Origin: Nanobdellota archaeon
GTDB lineage: Archaea; Nanobdellota; Nanobdellia; Woesearchaeales; JAHJBD01
DNA: 7,710 nucleotides
NCBI GenBank assembly: GCA_018813725.1
Contig: JAHJBD010000072.1
Coordinates: 1-7,710 of the forward strand
Direction of reading: 5' to 3'
The notes under the pieces: model-generated
What the model saw: the letters and a program-made list of their open reading frames with translations, nothing else
Databases searched by the model: none
Told to the model about the DNA's origin: nothing
Position numbers and translations under genes: made by a program
Shown: positions 1 through 4,133 of the stretch, piece by piece
Position numbering within the stretch: position 1 is the stretch's first letter
Layout of the letters: every line of letters starts with the position of its first letter

Positions 1-26
1 AAGATATTTTAGCAAAGATAGAATGA
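1..26 (+). CDS. groES: GroES co-chaperonin, last 7 codons (5' part outside window)
   Basis: Reading from base 3, the codons give DILAKIE followed by TGA at 24-26. This matches the typical end of the roughly 95-residue group I co-chaperonin GroES, whose last beta strand commonly ends in DILA-like residues plus an acidic residue. The position, immediately before groEL, is where groES is expected in the bacterial operon. GroES forms the heptameric lid that closes the GroEL folding chamber in the cytoplasm. Only the tail is visible, so the call rests on seven residues plus gene order. The stop codon overlaps the groEL ribosome binding site, which implies a single bicistronic mRNA and coupled translation. 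A chance match cannot be fully excluded. Confidence 0.8.
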
Positions 27-30
27 GGTG
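25..30 (+). promoter_or_regulatory. Shine-Dalgarno site of groEL
   Basis: GAGGTG lies five bases before the groEL ATG and matches the archaeal and bacterial 16S rRNA 3' end complement (GGAGGTGATC). It overlaps the preceding groES TGA, so a ribosome finishing groES ends on this site. It fixes the groEL start at 36. Confidence 0.85.
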
Positions 31-35
31 GGAAA

Positions 36-1643
36 ATGGCAAAACAGATTATGTTTAATGAGGATGCAAGGAAAGCTCTTCTAAAAGGTGTGGATAAGGT
101 TGCAAATACTGTTAAGATTACACTCGGTCCTATGGGGAGAAACGTTGTTCTTGACAAATCAACCCATCCGACAGTAACAAATGACGGTGTGACAATCGCA
201 AAAGAGATCGAACTGCATGACAAGTTTGAGAATATCGGTGCAAAGCTCATCAAAGAAGTTGCTTCAAAGACCCAGGATAATGCTGGTGACGGAACAACAA
301 CAGCAACTCTTCTAGCGCAGGCGATGATCACTGAAGGCCTGAAAAATATCACTTCAGGAGCAAACCCCATAGAAGTAAAGCAGGGGATTATGGAATCAAC
401 TGCAAAGATAGTTGCTTACCTTAAGAGCAAGAGTACTGAGGTAAAAGAGAAACAAAAGATTGTGCAGGTAGCGACCATCTCAGCCAATAATGATGAAGAG
501 ATAGGAAAACTTATCGCTGATGCCATGGAAAAGGTTGGGAACGACGGCGTAATATCAGTACAGGACGGAAAAAGCGTCGAGACAACCTTAGACCTTGTTG
601 AGGGCATGCAGTTTGATAAGGGCTTTATCTCTCCTTATATGGCAACTGACCATGAAAAGATGATAGCTGAGCTTGATGACCCTTATGTATTGATAACAGA
701 CAAGAAGATATCCACAATGAAAGACCTTGTTCCAGTGCTTGAAAAAGTAGCTGGCGAGGGAAGGCCATTGTTGATAATCGCAGAAGATGTTGACGGAGAA
801 GCTCAGGCAGCAATAATCCTGAATATAATCAAGGGCGCACTAAGGGTTTGCGCTGTAAAGGCACCAGGCTTTGGTGATGACCAAAAAGAGATGCTTGAGG
901 ATATTGCAATACTTACTGGTGCAACAGTCATCAGCGAAGACAAAGGTATCAAGCTTGAGAACTTTTCAGCGGAGATGCTGGGTGCAGCTTCAAGAGTCAC
1001 TGTAGACGATGAAAAGACTACTATCGTTGAAGGCAAAGGCGACAAGTCTGCTATTGAAAAAAGAAAAGCTCAGCTTGAAAGCCAGGTAAAGAACGCTGAA
1101 GAAGACTACAAAAAAGAAGATATCAAGAAAAGGCTTGCAAAGCTTGGCGGTGGAGTTGCAGTCATAAATGTCGGCGCAGCAACAGAGACAGAGATGAAAG
1201 AGAAGAAGATGAGGATCGATGACGCCCTTAACGCAACCAAAGCAGCAGTTGAAGAAGGAGTTGTACCTGGTGGCGGAGTTACACTTTTTAGGGCAAGAAA
1301 ACAGCTTGACTCATTGAAGTTTGAAGATGACCGCCAGATCGGAGTAAATATCGTGAAAAGAGCTTTGGAAGAGCCAGTTAGGCAGATAGCGATAAACGCA
1401 GGGAAAGAGGGTGCAGAGGTAGTATCAAAACTGAACGCAGAGACAAACGAAAATGTTGGGTATAATGCGAAAACAGGGAAATATGAGGACCTGGTAAAAG
1501 CAGGTGTTATCGACCCTACAAAAGTTGTTAGAAACGAGCTTCAGAACTCTGCTTCAATATCTGCGATGCTGCTCACAACTGAAGCAGTTGTAACAGACTT
1601 TGATGACGAAAAAGATGAGAAGTCTCCTACGATAATCATATAA
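36..1643 (+). CDS. groEL: Group I chaperonin GroEL (Hsp60)
   Basis: GroEL forms a double heptameric ring that encloses unfolded proteins and refolds them with ATP and the GroES lid in the cytoplasm. The 535-residue protein is close to the usual 540-548. Visible landmarks are the nucleotide-binding GPMGRN loop (31-36), D50 in TNDGV, GDGTTTAT (84-91), the VEGMQFDKG hinge region (188-196), apical-domain hydrophobic helices at 231-238 and 257-265 that bind substrate and GroES, and LGGGVAVINVGAATE (370-384). The catalytic aspartate, equivalent to E. coli D398, is D396, and the GroEL signature is AAVEEGVVPGGG (403-414). All key residues are present, so it should be active. The C-terminus lacks the GGM repeats and ends in an acidic/lysine run plus PTIII. 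It follows groES by 9 bases. In an archaeal setting a group I chaperonin points to an ancient gain from bacteria (inference). Confidence 0.97.
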   Translation: MAKQIMFNEDARKALLKGVDKVANTVKITLGPMGRNVVLDKSTHPTVTNDGVTIAKEIELHDKFENIGAKLIKEVASKTQDNAGDGTTTATLLAQAMITEGLKNITSGANPIEVKQGIMESTAKIVAYLKSKSTEVKEKQKIVQVATISANNDEEIGKLIADAMEKVGNDGVISVQDGKSVETTLDLVEGMQFDKGFISPYMATDHEKMIAELDDPYVLITDKKISTMKDLVPVLEKVAGEGRPLLIIAEDVDGEAQAAIILNIIKGALRVCAVKAPGFGDDQKEMLEDIAILTGATVISEDKGIKLENFSAEMLGAASRVTVDDEKTTIVEGKGDKSAIEKRKAQLESQVKNAEEDYKKEDIKKRLAKLGGGVAVINVGAATETEMKEKKMRIDDALNATKAAVEEGVVPGGGVTLFRARKQLDSLKFEDDRQIGVNIVKRALEEPVRQIAINAGKEGAEVVSKLNAETNENVGYNAKTGKYEDLVKAGVIDPTKVVRNELQNSASISAMLLTTEAVVTDFDDEKDEKSPTIII

Positions 1644-1644
1644 A
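1638..1644 (+). promoter_or_regulatory. Possible TATA box for the small gene at 1668
   Basis: ATATAAA overlaps the groEL stop codon. Its centre (1641) is 27 bases before the ATG at 1668, the spacing expected of an archaeal TATA box driving a leaderless transcript. There is no Shine-Dalgarno before that ATG, which fits leaderless expression. A chance A/T match is possible in this composition. Confidence 0.4.
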
Positions 1645-1645
1645 C

Positions 1646-1667
1646 CCTTTTTCTTTTCTTATTTTTT
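1646..1667 (+). terminator. T-rich terminator after groEL
   Basis: Immediately after the groEL stop the + strand reads as a pyrimidine tract with runs of five, four and six T (1648-1652, 1654-1657, 1662-1667). Archaeal RNA polymerase terminates on such T-runs without needing a hairpin, and no stem is seen here. The same tract lies between the TATA-like element and the ATG of the next small gene. Confidence 0.5.
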
Positions 1668-1831
1668 ATGATTGATATTGAGAAATTCAGGATGTTAGAT
1701 ACAATTGACCTTATATTCTTGATTATTTTGAACGGTTGGAAGAACTCTATGATGAAGACACAACCCACAGAAAAGTGCACGGTGCTTACAAGATTGCAAA
1801 AGCAAATCTGAAGAGGGCAAAACTTGTATAG
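1668..1831 (+). pseudogene. Small frameshifted gene, about 54 codons, function unknown
   Basis: An ATG at 1668 opens a frame beginning MIDIEKFRMLDTID. The frame one base back (-1) carries LDYFERLEELYDED, then KVHGAYKIAKANLKRAKLV, and stops at TAG 1829-1831. The second frame has no ATG, GTG or early TTG of its own before this stretch. Its composition (charged, helical, coiled-coil-like, rich in K, A, E and L) looks like real protein rather than noise. Joining the two near 1718 with a -1 shift gives a 54-residue soluble helical protein. A TATA-like element lies 27 bases before the ATG. I do not recognise the family. It could be a decayed gene with one lost base, a sequencing or assembly error, or a recoded gene, although no classical slippery heptamer is seen at the junction. 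The + strand frames that follow to 1931 contain nothing convincing. Confidence 0.45.
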
Positions 1832-1892
1832 CTGGGGATAGGGGCAAGAAAGGAATAATCTCAATTATAAAATATCCTTACTTAAACAAATT

Positions 1893-1909
1893 AAAGAAAA
1901 ATCAAAAAA
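1893..1909 (-). terminator. Possible T-rich terminator of the 116-residue gene
   Basis: On the minus strand, 24-40 bases past the stop at 1933, the sequence has runs of six, five and three T separated by single or double other bases. No hairpin is visible. This fits archaeal T-tract termination but is only A/T composition evidence. Confidence 0.35.
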
Positions 1910-1932
1910 TATGGATGTTTTGTTAAATATGC

Positions 1933-2283
1933 TTAAACCAATACGATTCTTCCAGCTTGTATTGCAACTGATAGATTTCTTGCATAAGGCGTAAGCAAAT
2001 TTTTCATGCTAGCTCCCTTTTGGTTAGCATAAGCATGAGCTTCAGCTTTCTTACCCTCTTGAAGCAGCCTAGTATACTTACATATCATAGCAGCAGCACC
2101 AAAAGACTTAAGTCCCTGATGAAATCCTAATGGTGTTCCTTTTACACCTACCTGTGCCAAATCCATATTATAAAAAAAGAGCTTTGCAAAATCAAAAGCT
2201 TGAACATTAGACATTCCGTCCACAGGAGCTGTGCCGACAGCAACAGCTTTCATCCAGCCTACTAAATTTATCTGTACAACCAT
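1933..2283 (-). CDS. Hypothetical protein, 116 residues
   Basis: I do not recognise this protein. It starts at an ATG (2283) with a well-placed GGTGAT Shine-Dalgarno and an upstream TATA box, so it is very likely a real, separately transcribed gene. The N-terminus is mildly hydrophobic (MVVQINLVGWMKAVAVGTAPVD), but no clear transmembrane helix or signal peptide is seen. The middle is aromatic and Gly-rich (AFDFAKLFFYNMDLAQVGVKG, 29-49; GFHQGLKSFGAAAM, 53-66). A lysine/alanine-rich helix follows (LLQEGKKAEAHAYANQKGAS, 73-92). The protein ends in a hydrophobic VAIQAGRIVLV. Cys68 is the only cysteine, and no catalytic or metal motif stands out. It follows the TctA-like gene on the same strand by 81 bases, so read-through from that operon is possible. 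Small, soluble and probably lineage-specific. Confidence 0.75.
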   Translation of the reverse strand: MVVQINLVGWMKAVAVGTAPVDGMSNVQAFDFAKLFFYNMDLAQVGVKGTPLGFHQGLKSFGAAAMICKYTRLLQEGKKAEAHAYANQKGASMKNLLTPYARNLSVAIQAGRIVLV

Positions 2284-2289
2284 AATAAC

Positions 2290-2295
2290 ATCACC
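2290..2295 (-). promoter_or_regulatory. Shine-Dalgarno site of the 116-residue gene
   Basis: Read on the minus strand this is GGTGAT, a six-base match to the 3' part of the archaeal GGAGGTGAT consensus, six bases before the ATG. It supports the start at 2283. Confidence 0.65.
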
Positions 2296-2317
2296 AACCT
2301 GTTCCTAAAATTAGCAT

Positions 2318-2325
2318 TATTTAAA
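2318..2325 (-). promoter_or_regulatory. TATA box of the 116-residue gene
   Basis: TTTAAATA on the minus strand lies inside a longer A/T block, 34 bases upstream of the ATG. Transcription would start about 10-14 bases before the ATG, just upstream of the GGTGAT Shine-Dalgarno, so the promoter and ribosome site are mutually consistent. Confidence 0.6.
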
Positions 2326-2364
2326 TTTTATGGTCTTCTGGAATCTGTTACCTAATCAAGCATC

Positions 2365-3573
2365 TTACAACATAAAAAACAATATCACCGGCAACATCAA
2401 GCAACCCATAGCATGCGAACGTTTCACACCCACTAAAGGCGCGATCATCCCTGCAGCAGTGCTGACAATCAATATCATAAGTCCAACAATACCTGATAGC
2501 ACCAAGGTCAGCAAAGTTATCAAGCTGATTATCGATATCACCAGCACCTTATAGTTTATTTTCGTGATCAATGTCGCAGCAACCTTGCTGATGCCGAGCG
2601 CAAGATAAGTAGCAACACCTCCAGCGATAAGCCCAGCACAAAGCAAAACAACTAGCTCAATCCGTCCGACAGAAAGAAGCTGCGACACCACAACAACTGC
2701 ACCATTTCTAGCTTTCTCAAGCGCATAAAGCGTAGCAAGGCTGAAAGTGAAATTAACAGTATTGATGCCTCCAATAAGGATCATGAAACCATAATCCTTG
2801 ATATCACCGACAAGATTCATCCCTATTATCGATGCTTGTGCAGCGCCAAGCCCAGGAAAAATGCCTGTTAAGCTGCCAGAGAAAACCGCAGCAGAGATAG
2901 CCTTAAAAGTAATGCTTTTCTTTATTTTTATTGTCTCTGAGCATGATTGTTTTGGAAGTTTTGATGTCTGGCCAATTGATAGTAGCAGAGTGCTTGTTCC
3001 AAACAATCCAGACAGAAGGGGAAACAATGGCTGCTGGAGGTTAGGCCAATTTATGGTTATCAGACCAAGAACTCCTGTAAGTATAAATAAGATAACTGAA
3101 TATACTATCTTTACCAGCTTTTTCTCGATCAATATCATATAAACTACCACAAACAGTAAAATATAGCCCATAAAAGGCTGGACAGTGCTGTATATCAGGG
3201 GTACCAAAGGCAGTAATATGGGTATCAGTCCGACTGTAGCAACGAGTGCTAGAAGAGAACCGATAACAGTCAGTTTCACAGCTTCAAACCCTTTACCCTC
3301 CAACAGCAACCTGTGCCCTGGAAGAACGCTCAATGCCATATCAGGGTCAGGCGCACCAAGAAATATCGACGGTATGCTGTCAAGAAATGTGTGTGTTACA
3401 GACATTGCGATGATAAACACTGCAAGCGATAATGGATTTGCAAAACCCAAGAGGAATCCTGATAATGTATATAGTAATACAGAAACTAGATTGACATGGA
3501 TCCCAGGGGTAAGGCCTGTTATTATACCTGCAAAAATTCCAAGAAAGACAGCAATTAATATCTCGATAAACAT
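2365..3573 (-). CDS. TctA-like integral membrane protein (DUF112/COG1784 type)
   Basis: This is a very hydrophobic 402-residue protein with about nine to eleven membrane segments. It shows the two inverted-repeat signatures of the TctA permease family: GIFAGIITGLTPGIHVN (12-28) and SGSLTGIFPGLGAAQASIIG (232-251), each with the Gly-rich xPGxx turn. Also typical of the archaeal branch are SIPSIFLGAPDPDMALSVLPGH (68-87) and the C-terminal APLVGVKRSHAMGCLMLP (378-395). Bacterial TctA (about 500 residues) carries tricarboxylates with TctB and a periplasmic TctC. No partner genes are visible here, and the shorter archaeal members normally stand alone, so the substrate is unknown. The start is the ATG at 3573, with an AGGTTGAT ribosome site overlapping the upstream stop. 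It lies six bases after the OB-fold gene, so the two are probably one operon. Confidence 0.85.
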   Translation of the reverse strand: MFIEILIAVFLGIFAGIITGLTPGIHVNLVSVLLYTLSGFLLGFANPLSLAVFIIAMSVTHTFLDSIPSIFLGAPDPDMALSVLPGHRLLLEGKGFEAVKLTVIGSLLALVATVGLIPILLPLVPLIYSTVQPFMGYILLFVVVYMILIEKKLVKIVYSVILFILTGVLGLITINWPNLQQPLFPLLSGLFGTSTLLLSIGQTSKLPKQSCSETIKIKKSITFKAISAAVFSGSLTGIFPGLGAAQASIIGMNLVGDIKDYGFMILIGGINTVNFTFSLATLYALEKARNGAVVVVSQLLSVGRIELVVLLCAGLIAGGVATYLALGISKVAATLITKINYKVLVISIISLITLLTLVLSGIVGLMILIVSTAAGMIAPLVGVKRSHAMGCLMLPVILFFML

Positions 3574-3578
3574 TGCTA

Positions 3579-3586
3579 ATCAACCT
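3579..3586 (-). promoter_or_regulatory. Weak Shine-Dalgarno of the TctA-like gene
   Basis: AGGTTGAT on the minus strand resembles AGGTGAT with one extra T. It lies five bases before the ATG and contains the TGA stop of the upstream OB-fold gene. This supports translational coupling of the two genes. Confidence 0.5.
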
Positions 3587-3927
3587 ATAACTCTGACACG
3601 TTTAGCGATAACCTCAACACCATCGTTATACTCTTCAACATCACCGATAACCTCGATATAATCCCCTTCTTTGATATCAATCTTGTCAAAGACAACCACA
3701 TCAAGTGTAGAAGGCTGCTCAATCTTGATTATTGTGGTATTATCACCGTAAACCTGGCTAACCATTCCTCTTACTTTTACCTTTTCTCCTACATTCTCTT
3801 TTGTTATCTTATCTATACTGGTAATAGTGTAGTCAATGTTAGAAGAGATCAGGTAAAGGACTATTATGCCTATAAATGCAATACTAAATGCAAGCTTTTT
3901 TAGTGTCTTTTCTTTCAATCTAGGCAT
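3580..3927 (-). CDS. Membrane-anchored OB-fold protein, 115 residues
   Basis: A basic start (MPRLKEKTLKK) is followed by one hydrophobic helix (about 12-28, LAFSIAFIGIIVLYLIS). This acts as a signal anchor with the rest of the protein outside the membrane. Residues about 46-115 form a compact beta-rich domain that looks like an OB-fold of the tRNA_anti-like/CcmE-like kind. Its markers are VGEKVKVRGMVSQVYGDNTT (46-65), then IIKIEQPSTLDVVVFDKIDI (66-85), GDYIEVIGDVEEYNDGVEV (88-106) and a terminal RVRVIG. The pattern 'G..V.VRG.V' through 'GD.IEV.G.VE.Y.G..EV.A' is typical of such domains. There is no cysteine or heme-binding histidine. The ligand is unknown: outside the membrane it may be a polymer, a sugar or another protein instead of nucleic acid. 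It ends six bases before the TctA-like gene and was probably co-expressed with it. The ATG at 3927 has no Shine-Dalgarno, so the mRNA may be leaderless. Confidence 0.75.
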   Translation of the reverse strand: MPRLKEKTLKKLAFSIAFIGIIVLYLISSNIDYTITSIDKITKENVGEKVKVRGMVSQVYGDNTTIIKIEQPSTLDVVVFDKIDIKEGDYIEVIGDVEEYNDGVEVIAKRVRVIG

Positions 3928-3942
3928 TATTAGTCTATTAGG

Positions 3943-3950
3943 ATTTATAA
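3943..3950 (-). promoter_or_regulatory. TATA-like element upstream of the OB-fold/TctA operon
   Basis: TTATAAAT on the minus strand, preceded by AAAGGG, is a good archaeal TATA match 15 bases before the ATG at 3927. The centre-to-ATG distance is about 20 bases, shorter than the usual 26-27 to a transcription start. Either the start of transcription is a few bases inside the called gene or the true start codon is slightly downstream, for example a TTG at codon 4 (3918). Confidence 0.5.
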
Positions 3951-4003
3951 CCCTTTACTCTTATTAGGTGGTTTAACCTATATTTCACAGAATATACTAT
4001 TAC

Positions 4004-4019
4004 CGTAACATTTATAAAT
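4004..4019 (+). promoter_or_regulatory. BRE/TATA promoter of the S-layer gene
   Basis: TTTATAAAT (4011-4019) is a near-consensus archaeal TATA box, preceded by a purine-containing BRE-like stretch (CGTAAC, 4004-4009). Transcription should begin near 4040, giving a leader of about 95 bases before the ATG at 4134. That is long for an archaeal mRNA. It lies in the 206-base divergent gap shared with the OB-fold operon. Confidence 0.75.
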
Positions 4020-4044
4020 GATTAGTGAACTTATAGACGATAAG

Positions 4045-4070
4045 TAGAAACATTCATCTACATGTTTCTA
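4045..4070 (+). promoter_or_regulatory. 5'-UTR hairpin 1 of the S-layer mRNA
   Basis: TAGAAACAT (4045-4053) and ATGTTTCTA (4062-4070) are perfect reverse complements: nine base pairs with an eight-base loop, extendable by one G-U pair (4044/4071). It lies within a few bases of the predicted mRNA 5' end. Its right arm starts exactly with the upstream in-frame AUG at 4062, which would be paired. Plausible roles are mRNA stabilisation and masking of the wrong AUG (inference). Confidence 0.6.
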
Positions 4071-4074
4071 TGTG

Positions 4075-4106
4075 TAGCCAAACACAAAAATAGCCAAACA
4101 AAAAAC
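4075..4106 (+). repeat. Two-copy 16-base tandem repeat in the S-layer leader
   Basis: The units TAGCCAAACACAAAAA (4075-4090) and TAGCCAAACAAAAAAC (4091-4106) agree at 14 of 16 bases and abut directly. The block is almost free of G, so it should be single-stranded in the RNA, and it separates the two hairpins of the leader. It may be a ribosome standby or protein-binding stretch. Confidence 0.7.
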
Positions 4107-4108
4107 AT

Positions 4109-4128
4109 TAAACACTTGGAGGTGTTTA
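4109..4128 (+). promoter_or_regulatory. Shine-Dalgarno hairpin of the S-layer gene
   Basis: TAAACAC (4109-4115) pairs perfectly with GTGTTTA (4122-4128) around the six-base loop TTGGAG. The strong Shine-Dalgarno GGAGGTG (4118-4124) is therefore half in the loop and half in the right arm. It lies nine bases before the ATG at 4134 and defines that start. The fold could tune initiation by presenting or partly hiding the ribosome site. Confidence 0.65.
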
Positions 4129-4133
4129 GACAA

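Noticed and set aside
416..1045. Three minus-strand frames of 62-80 residues opposite groEL
   Set aside because: They are antisense to a clearly conserved gene, without ribosome sites or promoters. Serine- and proline-rich composition is expected from complementing groEL codons.
1709..1731. Programmed -1 ribosomal frameshift in the small gene
   Set aside because: No X XXY YYZ slippery heptamer and no stimulatory downstream hairpin is apparent at the junction. A simple indel is the more likely cause.
1541..1864. A 107-residue open frame on the minus strand across the end of groEL
   Set aside because: It overlaps groEL by about 100 bases and runs antisense to the better-looking small + strand gene. 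Its composition (Ile/Phe/Ser-rich, no motif) is typical of a shadow frame.
2330..3661. Plus-strand frames of 74-158 residues opposite the TctA-like and OB-fold genes
   Set aside because: All lie antisense to well-supported genes and show no family motif, ribosome site or promoter.
4075..4106. Start of a CRISPR-like repeat array
   Set aside because: There are only two directly abutting 16-base copies with no spacers between them, and no cas genes nearby.
4062..4133. N-terminal extension of the S-layer gene from the ATG at 4062
   Set aside because: The added 24 residues are polar and would bury the signal peptide. The strong GGAGGTG site is nine bases before 4134 and the upstream AUG lies in a hairpin.
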